Part shown: positions 26,908 through 36,452 of the stretch, in pieces
How positions within the stretch are numbered: position 1 is the first letter of the stretch
How the letters are laid out: every line of letters starts with the position of its first letter
Position numbers and translations under genes: made by a program
The notes under the pieces: model-generated
The model's database searches: none
Told to the model about the DNA's origin: nothing
What the model saw: only the letters and a program-made list of their open reading frames with translations
Source: 34-65-8 sp964516135
Lineage (GTDB): Bacteria > Pseudomonadota > Alphaproteobacteria > Sphingomonadales > Sphingomonadaceae
Reading direction: 5' to 3'
Assembly (NCBI GenBank): GCA_964516135.1
Contig: CAZEWN010000018.1
Location: forward strand, 1-64,000
Length of the DNA: 64,000 nt

Positions 26908-29742
26908 TCAGGCTTTCTTCCTGCGGCGGATTTCATTGCGGACCGACAGGCCGAGCGCATTGCCGATCAACGCCCCCTGTTCGCTTTCGTGCCGCTTGGC
27001 GAGGCCGGTGGCAGGCGATGCGCTGGCCACGCGGCCGGCATAGCGCGCGCGGGCAACTGGCGATCGGGCCGCCGCGAGCGCTTCCTCGATCAGCGGTTCG
27101 ACAAAGAACCAGGCGCCGTTGTTGCGCGGTTCTTCCTGGCACCACACAACTTCTTCCAGTTGCGGCATCCGCGACAGGCGCAGCGCCAGCGGCTCGCCGG
27201 GGAACGGGTAGAGCTGTTCCAGACGGATGATCTGGGTATCGTCGATCCCGGCCGCGTCGCGGGCTTCCATCAGATCGTAAGCAACCTTGCCCGAACACAG
27301 GATCACCTTCTTCGTCGCCTCGTCCGCGGCGCCATTGCGGTCGGACAGGATGCGCATGAAGTGTCCTTCGCCCACGAAATCGCTCGCGTCGCTCTTGGCC
27401 AGCGGATGGCGCAGCAGCGATTTGGGCGTCATGATCACCAGTGGCTTGCGGAACGATCGGTGCATCTGGCGGCGCAGGACGTGGAAATAGTTCGCCGGCG
27501 TTGTGATGTTGCACACCTGGATATTGTCCTGCGCGCACAATTGCAGGAACCGCTCCAATCGCGCTGAAGAGTGTTCCGGCCCCTGGCCTTCGTACCCGTG
27601 CGGCAAAAGCATGACCAGGCCATTGGCGCGCAGCCACTTGGCCTCTGACGCTGCTACGTACTGATCGATCACGATCTGCGCGCCGTTGGCGAAATCGCCG
27701 AACTGCGCCTCCCACAGCACCAGCGACTTGGGATCGGCACTGGCATAGCCGTATTCGAACCCGAGCACGCCGTATTCGCTCAAGGGGCTGTCGTGCACTT
27801 CGAAATGGCCATGGGGCACGGTGGCCAGTGGCACGTACTTGTGCTCATCGGTCTGGTCGACCCACACCGCATGACGCTGGCTGAAGGTGCCCCGGCCCGA
27901 ATCCTGGCCCGACAGGCGCACGCCGTACCCTTCGGACAGCAGCGATCCGAACGCCAGCGCCTCACCCGTCGCCCAGTCGAACCCGGTGCCGCTGGCAAAC
28001 ATCTCGCGCTTGGCATCGAGCACCCGGGCGAGCGTCTTGTGGATAGTGACTGTTTCGGGAACCGTGGTCAGCGTGCGGCCCAGGCTGTCGAACAGTTTCT
28101 GCTCGATCCCGGTGGGCACGTTGCGACGCGCGGTTTCCGGGTCGGCGGGCGAATGCAGCCCGCTCCAGCGACCGGCGAACCAGTCGGCTTCGTTGGCCTT
28201 GTAGCTCTTGGCGCCTTCGAACTCTTCCTCCAGCGTCTGGGTGAACCCGCTCTCCACCTCGCCGGCGTAGCCCGCGTCGATCACGCCTTCGGCCACCAGC
28301 CGCTTGGCGTAGATTTCCGAAACGCGCGGGTGTGCCTTGATCCGGGCGTACATCAGCGGCTGGGTGAAGCTGGGTTCGTCGCCTTCGTTGTGGCCGAACC
28401 GGCGGTAGCACCACATGTCGACCACCACGTCGCGGCCGAACGTCTGGCGATAGTCGATCGCCAGTTTGCAGGCGAAGGTGACTGCTTCCGGATCATCACC
28501 ATTGACGTGCAGGATCGGCGCCTGGACGCCCTTGGCGACATCGGATGGGTAGGGCGACCCGCGGCTGAACTGCGGGCTGGTGGTGAAGCCGATCTGGTTG
28601 TTGATGACGAAGTGGATGCAGCCGCCGGTATTGTAGCCGCGCACGCCCGAGAAACCGAAGCATTCCCATACGATGCCCTGGCCCGCGAACGCCGCGTCGC
28701 CGTGGATCAGCACCGGCAGCACCTGCTTGTGCTTGCCCGCACCGATGTCGTCGCGGAACACCTGCCCAGCGCGCGCCTTGCCCAGCACCACCGGGTCCAC
28801 GGTTTCGAGATGGCTGGGGTTGGGAACGAGGCTCATGTGCACCTTGATTCCGTCAAATTCACGGTCGGTGCTGGTGCCGAGGTGGTACTTGACGTCGCCC
28901 GATCCGCCGACGTCTTCCGGATTGGCGGTGCCGCCGGAGAACTCGTGGAAGATCACGCGGTAGGGCTTGGCCAGCACGTTGGCGAGCACGTTGAGGCGGC
29001 CCCGGTGCGCCATGCCGTAAACGATTTCCTTCACGCCCCGGCTGCCGCCGTACTTGATCACGGCCTCCAGCGCGGGAATCATCGCCTCGCCGCCGTCGAG
29101 GCCGAACCGCTTGGTGCCGACGTATTTCTTGCCCAGGAAGCGCTCGTACTGCTCGCCCCGGATCACCGCGCCCAGAATTGCCTTCTTGCCTTCGGGGGTG
29201 AAGTCGATTGACTTGTCGCCGCCTTCGATCCGGTCCTGGATGAAGCGGCGCTCCTCCACGTCCGAGATGTGCATGTACTCGAAGCCGATCTTGCCGCAGT
29301 AATTGCGCCGCAGGATCTCCACCAGTTCGCGCACCGTGACCCATTCGAGGCCCAGGTTGCCGCCCAGATAGACCGGCCGGTCGAGCGCCTCGCCCGAAAA
29401 ACCGTGATATTCCGGATCGAGGTCGGCGGGCAGTTCCTGCTTCGACAGGCCGAGCGGATCGAGATCGGCCGCCAGGTGCCCGCGCACGCGATAAGTTCGC
29501 AGCAGCAGCATGGCGCGGATCGAATCCGCCGCCGCCTGCTCGATCGCCTTGGGATCGGCGGGCTTGCCAGCCTTTTCCGCCGCCTGGGCCACCGCGATCT
29601 TCATCGCGGTCGGGTCGAGCGCCTGGGTGAAATCCCCCTCCGCATCGCGCTGCGCCCAGCGCGGATTGCCCCATGACGGGCCGGGCTGCGGCCCTTCCTG
29701 GTCGGACAGCTCGGGGAGGAAATTCTGGTGTTCGTTGCCCAT
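26908..29742 (-). CDS. sucA: 2-Oxoglutarate dehydrogenase E1
   Basis: Thiamine-diphosphate decarboxylase component (E1o) of the 2-oxoglutarate dehydrogenase complex. The start at 29742 (MGNEHQNFLPELSDQ) gives 944 aa, the usual size; an ATG 9 codons upstream is less likely. The N-terminal E2-interaction region is followed by the TPP region with HRGRLNVLANVL, GDAAFAGQG and NNQIGFTT, and by the C-terminal transketolase-like half with LLPHGYEGQGPEHSSAR. It is 78 bp from sucD and forms a unit with sucB. Confidence 0.98.
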   Translation of the reverse strand: MGNEHQNFLPELSDQEGPQPGPSWGNPRWAQRDAEGDFTQALDPTAMKIAVAQAAEKAGKPADPKAIEQAAADSIRAMLLLRTYRVRGHLAADLDPLGLSKQELPADLDPEYHGFSGEALDRPVYLGGNLGLEWVTVRELVEILRRNYCGKIGFEYMHISDVEERRFIQDRIEGGDKSIDFTPEGKKAILGAVIRGEQYERFLGKKYVGTKRFGLDGGEAMIPALEAVIKYGGSRGVKEIVYGMAHRGRLNVLANVLAKPYRVIFHEFSGGTANPEDVGGSGDVKYHLGTSTDREFDGIKVHMSLVPNPSHLETVDPVVLGKARAGQVFRDDIGAGKHKQVLPVLIHGDAAFAGQGIVWECFGFSGVRGYNTGGCIHFVINNQIGFTTSPQFSRGSPYPSDVAKGVQAPILHVNGDDPEAVTFACKLAIDYRQTFGRDVVVDMWCYRRFGHNEGDEPSFTQPLMYARIKAHPRVSEIYAKRLVAEGVIDAGYAGEVESGFTQTLEEEFEGAKSYKANEADWFAGRWSGLHSPADPETARRNVPTGIEQKLFDSLGRTLTTVPETVTIHKTLARVLDAKREMFASGTGFDWATGEALAFGSLLSEGYGVRLSGQDSGRGTFSQRHAVWVDQTDEHKYVPLATVPHGHFEVHDSPLSEYGVLGFEYGYASADPKSLVLWEAQFGDFANGAQIVIDQYVAASEAKWLRANGLVMLLPHGYEGQGPEHSSARLERFLQLCAQDNIQVCNITTPANYFHVLRRQMHRSFRKPLVIMTPKSLLRHPLAKSDASDFVGEGHFMRILSDRNGAADEATKKVILCSGKVAYDLMEARDAAGIDDTQIIRLEQLYPFPGEPLALRLSRMPQLEEVVWCQEEPRNNGAWFFVEPLIEEALAAARSPVARARYAGRVASASPATGLAKRHESEQGALIGNALGLSVRNEIRRRKKA

Positions 29743-29820
29743 TGGCCGGGTTACCTCACATGGACCCAATGACCGAACCGGCGCCGCGCTCCCGGGGAGG
29801 AATTGCGCGAGGCCGTCAGG

Positions 29821-30711
29821 TCAGGCGAGTTCCTTCAGCAGTGCGTCGAGCGTCGTGCCCAGTTCGCTGGGACTGGGCGACACGCGGATGCCCGCGGCCT
29901 CCATCGCCGCGATCTTGTCTTCAGCGCCGCCCTGGCCGCCCGAAACGATCGCGCCCGCGTGGCCCATGCGGCGGCCCGGAGGCGCGGTGAGGCCGGCAAT
30001 GAAGCCGACCATCGGCTTCTTGCGGCCTTTCTTGGCCTGGTCGGCGATGAAGGCGGCGGCCTCTTCCTCGGCGCTGCCGCCGATTTCACCGATCATGATG
30101 ATCGATTTCGTCTCCTCGTCTTCGAGGAACAGGTCGAGCACGTCGATGAAGTTGGTGCCGTTGACCGGATCGCCGCCGATGCCAACCGCGGTGGTCTGGC
30201 CAAGACCTACCGTGGTGGTCTGGTGGACGGCTTCATAGGTCAGCGTGCCCGAACGGCTGACGACGCCGACCGAACCCTTCTTGAAGATCGAGCCGGGCAT
30301 GATGCCGATCTTGCATTCGCCCGGGGTCAGCACGCCGGGGCAGTTCGGGCCGATCAGGCGCGACTTGCTGCCCGAGAGCGCGCGCTTGACGCGGACCATG
30401 TCGAGCACCGGGATGCCTTCGGTGATGCACACGATCAGCGGGATTTCGGCGTCGATCGCCTCGAGGATCGAATCCGCGGCGAACGGCGGCGGCACGTAGA
30501 TGCACGATGCGGTAGCGCCAGTCGCGTCCTTCGCCTGCGCCACGGTGTCGAACACCGGCAGCCCGATATGCGTGGTGCCGCCCTTGCCCGGCGTCACGCC
30601 CCCGACCATCTGCGTTCCATAGGCCAGCGCCTGCTCGGTGTGGAACGTGCCGGTGTCACCGGTCATGCCCTGGGTGATGACCTTGGTGTTCTTGTCGACG
30701 AGGATGGACAT
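29821..30711 (-). CDS. sucD: Succinyl-CoA synthetase alpha subunit
   Basis: Alpha subunit of succinate-CoA ligase; carries the CoA-binding site and the phosphohistidine. 296 aa. The CoA-binding fold TQGMTGDTGTFHTEQALAYG is near the N-terminus, LIGPNCPGVLTPGECKIGIM is in the middle, and the phosphorylated His251 is in RRMGHAGAI. The partner beta-subunit gene sucC is not adjacent and not in this window. The start overlaps the stop of the upstream secreted-protein gene by one base (taatg). Confidence 0.97.
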   Translation of the reverse strand: MSILVDKNTKVITQGMTGDTGTFHTEQALAYGTQMVGGVTPGKGGTTHIGLPVFDTVAQAKDATGATASCIYVPPPFAADSILEAIDAEIPLIVCITEGIPVLDMVRVKRALSGSKSRLIGPNCPGVLTPGECKIGIMPGSIFKKGSVGVVSRSGTLTYEAVHQTTTVGLGQTTAVGIGGDPVNGTNFIDVLDLFLEDEETKSIIMIGEIGGSAEEEAAAFIADQAKKGRKKPMVGFIAGLTAPPGRRMGHAGAIVSGGQGGAEDKIAAMEAAGIRVSPSPSELGTTLDALLKELA

Positions 30712-31166
30712 TAATCTTTCTCCGCAGGTACGCCGACAGCAAGCCGGACCGAGGGTTCTTTTTCGGAACCCGTCTGTGCAATTTGGATGGGGTGGCCGTT
30801 GGCCGAAAACGATGCCTCGCCCTTGACTAGCTTCAAACCGCCCCAGGCTGATATGAGCTCATCAAAAGACGACCTGTTTTCCAGCTTTGCCGTAACGATG
30901 CAGACGCCATCGCGTCCGCTGCCGCCCAGTATGATCAAGGGCGCTCGGTCGGTGTGCCCGAAAATGACCGGATCGCTGCTGGGTTTGCCGTCGATTTGTG
31001 CCACGACCCAGCCGCGCGCTTCAAGGCTGGCAGCGTCGATACCTTGCGCCGTCGCCACGAAGCAATCGTTGTAGCTCTCGTAGATGTCAGTCAGCGGCGA
31101 TACCCGCATCTGCCCGTGGGCTGCTGTACTGACCAGAGCGGCGGCCAGGATGACAAAGCGAAACAT
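30711..31166 (-). CDS. Secreted protein of unknown function between mdh and sucD
   Basis: I do not recognise the family. The 151-aa product has a short signal peptide (MFRFVILAAALVSTAAHGQ) and a soluble mature part of about 130 residues. Two cysteines (YNDCFVAT, DGVCIVTAKL) could form a disulfide. Its ATG is one base after the mdh stop and its own stop overlaps the sucD start, so it is embedded in the TCA operon. Base composition is slightly less GC-rich than its neighbours. It is a real gene by context and signal sequence; function is unknown. Confidence 0.8.
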   Translation of the reverse strand: MFRFVILAAALVSTAAHGQMRVSPLTDIYESYNDCFVATAQGIDAASLEARGWVVAQIDGKPSSDPVIFGHTDRAPLIILGGSGRDGVCIVTAKLENRSSFDELISAWGGLKLVKGEASFSANGHPIQIAQTGSEKEPSVRLAVGVPAEKD

Positions 31167-31167
31167 C

Positions 31168-32130
31168 TTATTTCAGGCTCTCGTCGATACCCTTGCACGC
31201 CACCAGCAGTTCCTTGACCGCGTCGACGCTGACCTGGAAGTTCGCCTTCGCTTCGTCGTCGAGGGCGATCTCGATCACTTCCTCCGCGCCGCCCGCGCCG
31301 ATCACGGTGGGCACGCCCACGTAAAGCCCGTCGAGGCCGTACTTGCCCTCCACATAGACCGCGCTCGGCAGGATGCGCTTCTGGTCGCCGAGATAGGCCT
31401 CGGCCATCGCGATCGCGCTGGTGGCGGGGGCGTAGTATGCGCTGCCGGTCTTGAGCAGGCCTACGATCTCGCCGCCGCCCGAACGCGTACGGGCGACAAT
31501 CTCGTCGATCCGCGCCTTGCTCGACTTGCCCATCTTGACAAGGTCGTCGACCGGCACGCCCGAAATCGTGGTGTAGCTGGTGACGGGCACCATCGTGTCG
31601 CCGTGACCGCCGAGGACGAAGGCATTCACGTCCTTGACCGAAACGCCGAATTCCCACGCCAGGAACGTCGCGAAGCGCGCGCTGTCGAGCACGCCAGCCA
31701 TGCCAACGACCTTGTTGTGCGGCAGGCCGGAGAATTCGCGCAGCGCCCAGACCATCGCGTCGAGCGGGTTGGTGATACAGATCACAAAGGCGTTGGGGCA
31801 ATGCGCCTTGATCCCTTCGCCGACCGCCTTCATCACGCCAAGGTTGATGCCGAGCAGGTCATCGCGGCTCATGCCCGGCTTGCGCGGCACGCCCGCGGTG
31901 ACGATCACGACATCGGCGCCAGCGATATCGGCATAGTCGTTGGTGCCGGTGATCCTCGCGTCGAAACCCTCTACCGGGCCGCACTGCGAAAGGTCCAGCG
32001 CCTTGCCCTGCGGAATGCCTTCGGCGATGTCGAACAGCACGATATCGCCCATTTCCTTTTTCGCCGCCAGGTGGGCCAGGGTGCCGCCGATCATGCCGGC
32101 GCCGACGAGCGCGATCTTCTTACGAGCCAT
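31168..32130 (-). CDS. mdh: Malate dehydrogenase
   Basis: NAD-dependent oxidation of malate to oxaloacetate. The start at 32130 (MARKKIALVGAGMIGG) gives 320 aa, the LDH-like type of alphaproteobacterial MDH. Nucleotide motif GAGMIGG is at residues 10-16. Substrate arginines are in VPRKPGMSRDDL (Arg83, Arg89) and Arg152 is in DSARFATF. The catalytic His176 is in GGHGDTM. It is the first gene of the operon continuing through sucD, sucA, sucB and lpd. Confidence 0.97.
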   Translation of the reverse strand: MARKKIALVGAGMIGGTLAHLAAKKEMGDIVLFDIAEGIPQGKALDLSQCGPVEGFDARITGTNDYADIAGADVVIVTAGVPRKPGMSRDDLLGINLGVMKAVGEGIKAHCPNAFVICITNPLDAMVWALREFSGLPHNKVVGMAGVLDSARFATFLAWEFGVSVKDVNAFVLGGHGDTMVPVTSYTTISGVPVDDLVKMGKSSKARIDEIVARTRSGGGEIVGLLKTGSAYYAPATSAIAMAEAYLGDQKRILPSAVYVEGKYGLDGLYVGVPTVIGAGGAEEVIEIALDDEAKANFQVSVDAVKELLVACKGIDESLK

Positions 32131-32327
32131 GCGAGGATTTCCGTCCTTCCGTAACGCGCGGGACCGGATTGTCGCATACCGTTGGCGCGCCCGCGTCCCG
32201 CAGGGAAGCCGCACCCGGTGAACGGACCTGCGCCTAGGCGGGCGAGGGGGGGATTGCAACCAGCAAAAGCGCCGGTTTGGGAACTATCTTTGCAAGTGAT
32301 TTGCAGGAGCAATAGGCTGCGGGTGGA

Positions 32328-34292
32328 TCAGGCGATGAGAGCTTTGGGGTCGCCGCCATCGCGCTCCTGGGCCAGCAGCATCGCGGCAAGATAATCGGGC
32401 ACGGCGCGGCTGAAGTAGTAGCCCTGGCCCAGCGTACAGCCGGCATCGCGTACCGCGCGAACCTGATCGATCGTCTCCAGCCCTTCGGCGACGATTTCCA
32501 TGTCGAGCTGCGAACCCATCTCCGCAACCGCGCGGATGATCGCCTCGGTTCGCTTGCCCACGTCGGGGCCGGATACGAAGCTGCGGTCAACCTTGATCTT
32601 GGAGAACGGGAACTTGTTGATGTAGCCGAGCGAGGAATAGCCGGTGCCGAAATCATCAAGCGCGAAGCGCACGCCCAGCGAGGACAGTTCCTCGATGAAG
32701 AAGGCGGTGGAATCGTTGTCGTCGAGGAACAGGCTTTCGGTCACTTCGAGCTCGAGCCGGTTGGGCGCCAGGCCCGCCTCGCGCAGCGCGTTGCGAATGC
32801 CGAGGGCCGCGCCCGGCGCGCGGATCTGCAACGGCGACAGGTTGACCGCTATGGTGATGTCGTCGGGCCATTGCGCGGCCGCGCGCGCGGCCTGTGCGGT
32901 GATCCAGTTGCCCAGCGTCAGGATGACGCCCGTTTCCTCGGCCACGGGGATGAACTCGTCGGGGCGCAGTTCACCTTTTTCGGGGTGGAACCAGCGCACC
33001 AGCGCCTCGAACGCGCGAATGCGGCCGGTTTCCAAATCGACGATCGGCTGGAAGAACAGCGACAGCTCGTCGCGTTGCAGGGCGGCGCGCAATTCTGCCT
33101 CGATCTCGCGCCGACGCACCAGGTCCCGGGTCATCGCCTCGTCGAAGAAGCAGGTCTGGCCGCGTCCGTTGACCTTGGCGTGATAGAGCGCGAGGTCGGC
33201 CGATTGCATCAACTTGTCGGCATCGTCCCCGTCGTCCGGCAGCACGGCGACGCCGAGCGAGGCGCGGATCTCCAGTCGGTCGCCGTCGATCCGCACCGGG
33301 CGCATGATCTCGGCATGGATCTCGCTCGCCATGCGCTCGGCCTCGTGCCGGTTGGTGACGTTGGACAGGATGATGAATTCGTCGCCGCCGAACCGGGCGA
33401 TAATCGCCCCTTCGGGCGTGATTTCACGCAGGCGCCCGCCGATCTCGTTGAGCAGGCGGTCGCCGATGGTATGGCCCAGCAGGTCGTTCACTTCCTTGAA
33501 CCGGTCGAGGTCGATCCAGACGACCGCGACCTGCTGCCCTTCGGGCAAGGCCATCAGGTGCTCGACCATTTCGTGGTTGAGACCGGCGCGATTGTTGAGC
33601 CCGGTGACGATATCGGTACGCGCGAGCACGCGCATCTTTTCGGCCAGCTCCGCGCTCTTTTCCGCTTCCGCGATGCTCTCGCGCAGCACCTTGAACACGT
33701 TCAGCGTGATCGACGACATGGCCGGGAACAGCAGGAACATCGTCATCGCCAGCGCCAGAAACGGCAGTGTCGCCAGATAGAGCGCGGCCAGCAGGATCGG
33801 CCCGCAGGCAAGCACCAGCTGTCCCAGCGCGATCGCGGGTCGTCCGGCGTTGCGGGCGCAGATGCCCACCCCGTATCCGATCGCGTTGGCGGTCATCAGC
33901 ACTTCGATCGCTGGCGCCATGTCGAACAGCAGCGTCATCGCCGCGATCACGCCCAGCATCAGGGCATAGGAAAACGCGCCGACTTCGTACACGACCTCGA
34001 GCGTCGAGGTGCTTGCCCCGCCATCTTCCTCGGGCGAGAGGCCGAGCGCGGCGACGACCCGCGTTACCGCGATGAAACTGAGGATGATGCTGGCGACCAG
34101 CATCGCCTGCGAACCACTGACATAGGCGGCGATGCCGCTGGACGCGATGCCGTTGACCGCGCCGATCGCAAGGCTCGCGGGTTGTGTGTAGAGCGTACGC
34201 ACGAGCGTGCGGCGAACGCGCTCGTTAATCGCGTCGTCCGATTTCGGCGCAAGGATCCGGGCGACCCTGCCGAACTGTTCGCTCATCGCCAT
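32328..34292 (-). CDS. Membrane GGDEF-EAL protein (c-di-GMP turnover)
   Basis: Bifunctional diguanylate cyclase/phosphodiesterase architecture in the inner membrane. 654 aa. The N-terminal membrane region of about five or six helices (residues 35-205) has no recognised sensor motif. The GGDEF domain has an intact FGGDEF (301-306) and ARTDIVTGLNNRAG upstream. The EAL domain has the EAL motif at 429-431, EVTES, ALDDFGTGYSSLGY and KVDRSFV, so both active sites look complete. Which activity dominates cannot be told. It is 197 bp upstream of mdh on the same strand. Confidence 0.93.
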   Translation of the reverse strand: MAMSEQFGRVARILAPKSDDAINERVRRTLVRTLYTQPASLAIGAVNGIASSGIAAYVSGSQAMLVASIILSFIAVTRVVAALGLSPEEDGGASTSTLEVVYEVGAFSYALMLGVIAAMTLLFDMAPAIEVLMTANAIGYGVGICARNAGRPAIALGQLVLACGPILLAALYLATLPFLALAMTMFLLFPAMSSITLNVFKVLRESIAEAEKSAELAEKMRVLARTDIVTGLNNRAGLNHEMVEHLMALPEGQQVAVVWIDLDRFKEVNDLLGHTIGDRLLNEIGGRLREITPEGAIIARFGGDEFIILSNVTNRHEAERMASEIHAEIMRPVRIDGDRLEIRASLGVAVLPDDGDDADKLMQSADLALYHAKVNGRGQTCFFDEAMTRDLVRRREIEAELRAALQRDELSLFFQPIVDLETGRIRAFEALVRWFHPEKGELRPDEFIPVAEETGVILTLGNWITAQAARAAAQWPDDITIAVNLSPLQIRAPGAALGIRNALREAGLAPNRLELEVTESLFLDDNDSTAFFIEELSSLGVRFALDDFGTGYSSLGYINKFPFSKIKVDRSFVSGPDVGKRTEAIIRAVAEMGSQLDMEIVAEGLETIDQVRAVRDAGCTLGQGYYFSRAVPDYLAAMLLAQERDGGDPKALIA

Positions 34293-34358
34293 TGGGCGAG
34301 CCTTAGAGCGAAACAGTCACCGACTGGTTAACACGCCGCTTACCATTATCACCTGCCG

Positions 34359-34667
34359 TCAAGCGCCATCCCCAACCATCGTCCGTTCCACTTGTGCCGC
34401 CAATCGGCGGTCGAGTGTGCGGCATACGCCCAGCCACCAGTCGTAGCCGGGCCGGTCACCGGCGAAGAACGCCAGCTCCGCCTGTTTGCGCGCTTCGCGG
34501 GCGGCATGCAAGCCGTGCGCGGCGAAGTGGCGCAGCGCGGCATGGAGCAGGCGATCGTCGGCATCACGGCAGTTGTCGTTGTCCGCCGCCGGCACCGGGC
34601 GCCGCTGCAGCGCGCGGGCGATCGGGGAGCGCGCGGCGGAACGCGCGGCGGCGAAATGAAGCGTCAT
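34359..34667 (-). CDS. Small conserved-looking hypothetical protein
   Basis: Unknown function. The 102-aa product is basic and Ala/Arg-rich, with a predicted helical core (DRLLHAALRHFAAHGLHAAR, KQAELAFFAGDRPGYDWWLG, RTLDRRLAAQVE). No signal peptide or membrane segment is seen. The order of helices and the FFAGDRPGYDWWLGVC segment look like a folded protein rather than a chance frame. It lies upstream of the GGDEF-EAL gene on the same strand, 66 bp apart. Moderate certainty that it is expressed. Confidence 0.6.
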   Translation of the reverse strand: MTLHFAAARSAARSPIARALQRRPVPAADNDNCRDADDRLLHAALRHFAAHGLHAAREARKQAELAFFAGDRPGYDWWLGVCRTLDRRLAAQVERTMVGDGA

Positions 34668-34794
34668 GCCGGTGGCATCCTGAACTCAATGCCGCGTTCG
34701 GGGGCGCGCGGCGGGATGGGGGGCTTTAGCGAAGAATGCGCTAAGGTTCGGTTTTGTCACAAGGTTTCGCAGGCATTAACTCGCACAAACCAGC

Positions 34795-35871
34795 TCAGCG
34801 GCGAGCGGTTCCTGGTTCGGCTATCCATCGGCCGGAATTGGCGTATTCAGCCTTCACTCCGCCGCCCGCGGGCAGGTTTTCCGCCGTGAAGACCGCGTCG
34901 CCCCCACGCTGCTCGACCGATGGAGCATAGTTGGGCGCGGGCGCGCGGGCGGCTGGCGCGCGTGCTTCGCTCTCGGCCTGGCGACGGGCCTCGTCGAAAA
35001 TGCGGGCCAGCGCGACGGGATCGGCGGCATCGGTGGCGTAATCCTCGGTCCGCCGCGCGTTGGGGGCGGCCACAGGCTCACCACCCAGATAGGCCGACCG
35101 GAATGCCTCGGGCCGCCCGGCATTGCCGCGCCACTTGTAGAACCGGTGCGCGCCGATCGTGCCGATATGTGCCAGGCTGGGGGCCCAATAGGGGTAGATC
35201 CAGATCGTGTGGTAATGCGTCGCGAGGCCGACCGGCGCGAATACCGATCCCGCCAGTGCCTCGCCCGCGATCATCCGCGCCCGCGCCATGCCGGTGGCCG
35301 AGGGCACCCGGCGCAGCGACCCGTCGCATGTAAAGCTGAACTGGCAGCCGGTCTTGCGCTCGCTGCCCTGATAGACCACGCCGCACACGCTGTTGGGATA
35401 GCTGGGGTGGGCCACTCGGTTGAGCACGACCTGTGCCACGGCGCGTTGCCCATCGAGCGATTCGCTCGCTGCCTCGTAATAGATCGCGGTGGCGAGGCAT
35501 TGCAGCGCGCGCGCCTTGTCCATGCCCGACCCGGCAGACAGGAACCCGCGCGCCGCCGGCCCCGCCTCGCGCACTGCGGCCAGCGTGGCATCTCCCTTGC
35601 CACCCATGCCGGTGGTGTCGAACAGGGCGGCAGGCGCGGCCTCGACATCGTAGGAGAGGCGCGGTGCCGCTTCGATGAAATAGAACGCCGATCCCGGAAA
35701 ACTCTGCCCGGCCTGTTCGAACGGCATTGGCTTGACCGTTGGCACCAGTGTCGGCGCGGGTTCGCCCAGTCCGAACTGCGCCCACCCAGCCGGAGCGACC
35801 ACTGTGGGCACCGCGATCGCCGCGACCAGAGCCAACGCGGTCCGCGCCCGGTGCGATCGTCGCAGTCGCAT
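34795..35871 (-). CDS. SleB-type cell wall hydrolase
   Basis: Periplasmic peptidoglycan hydrolase of the SleB/Hydrolase_2 family; in non-sporulating bacteria its physiological role is unclear. The start at 35871 gives 358 aa with a basic signal peptide (MRLRRSHRARTALALVAAIA...GWAQ). The catalytic domain is about residues 130-255, with CLATAIYYEAASESLDGQRA (conserved Glu), VVLNRVAHPSYPNSVCGVVY and QFSFTCDG. The C-terminal part is low-complexity and Ala/Arg-rich. It diverges from the btuB riboswitch; about 290 bp between them must hold both promoters. Confidence 0.9.
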   Translation of the reverse strand: MRLRRSHRARTALALVAAIAVPTVVAPAGWAQFGLGEPAPTLVPTVKPMPFEQAGQSFPGSAFYFIEAAPRLSYDVEAAPAALFDTTGMGGKGDATLAAVREAGPAARGFLSAGSGMDKARALQCLATAIYYEAASESLDGQRAVAQVVLNRVAHPSYPNSVCGVVYQGSERKTGCQFSFTCDGSLRRVPSATGMARARMIAGEALAGSVFAPVGLATHYHTIWIYPYWAPSLAHIGTIGAHRFYKWRGNAGRPEAFRSAYLGGEPVAAPNARRTEDYATDAADPVALARIFDEARRQAESEARAPAARAPAPNYAPSVEQRGGDAVFTAENLPAGGGVKAEYANSGRWIAEPGTARR

Positions 35872-36164
35872 CAACAGTGGCACGCGCGGTCGCCGGACGC
35901 GCCGCTGCGCGTCATGGGTCGGGGCAAGGGCGCGGCGATCGGTCAAGGCGGGGCTGGGCTTCCACAGGCAAAGGGCGGCTCGATGCGCGCCGAGGCGCGT
36001 AGCAGGCGCCGACGCCCGCCGCGAACCTGCCGTCGCGGGCGTCCTATGGCGGAACAGCGGGTGCCGGTCGGTTAAACGGAATGGCGAACGACAGGTTAAC
36101 CCTGCCCGCGCGGCAGGCTTGCCCTGACGCGGCGCGCGGCCTATGCCCCGCGTCACGTCATGGG

Positions 36165-36345
36165 TTGTCCGCGTGCTTCCTCCGGGAACGCGCGGACCGA
36201 AGAGGGAAGGGGGTTCGATGCCCCCGCTGCCCCCGCAACTGTGACCGGGGAGTGATCCCGCCACATGCCACTGGCTCCAGCTCTCGGGCGGGTCGGGAAG
36301 GCGGCGGGAAAGCGGCGATCCGGGAGCCAGGAGACCTGCCCGTGC
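36165..36345 (+). promoter_or_regulatory. Cobalamin riboswitch
   Basis: Adenosyl-/aqua-cobalamin sensing aptamer in the btuB leader. Visible conserved parts, in order: gaagaggga-aggggg, the tgcccccgcaactgtgac core (36230s), a gccactgg segment, ggcgggaa, and the B12 box agccaggagacctgcc (36325-36340). The order and spacing fit the cobalamin class. It controls btuBFCD, which matches its usual targets. The outer P1 limits are approximate. Confidence 0.93.
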
Positions 36346-36412
36346 GTGTCGTTCGAGTGGCCGGGCGGGGTGTACCGGATGCTGCGGGAACGCGCGGACA
36401 TTCGCCGCGCGG

Positions 36413-36448
36413 CTTCCTGTCATGGGCGACTTCGCACATGACAGGAGG
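36413..36448 (+). promoter_or_regulatory. Shine-Dalgarno-sequestering hairpin of btuB
   Basis: cttcctgtcatg (36413-36424) pairs with catgacaggagg (36437-36448) over 12 bp with a single G-U, closing a 12-nt loop. The right arm contains the whole AGGAGG ribosome-binding site of btuB, 4 bp before its ATG. It is very likely the expression platform of the upstream riboswitch, shutting off translation when B12 is bound. A second 7-bp stem (cgcgcgg/ccgcgcg) directly precedes it. Confidence 0.8.
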
Positions 36449-36452
36449 AACA

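Noticed and set aside
27793..29211. A 472-codon + strand frame inside sucA, and similar long antisense frames over uvrA and lpd.
   Set aside because: They mirror the codon pattern of the real genes, have His/Arg/Asp-rich composition without domains, and lack ribosome-binding sites.
34321..34345. Possible CtrA-like site (ttaacacgccgcttac) upstream of the GGDEF-EAL gene.
   Set aside because: The half-site spacing and the second half do not match TTAA-N7-TTAA, so the resemblance is too weak to call.
36205..36230. gggggttcgatgccccc looks like a tRNA T-arm.
   Set aside because: It has no acceptor, D or anticodon arms around it and belongs to a stem of the cobalamin riboswitch.
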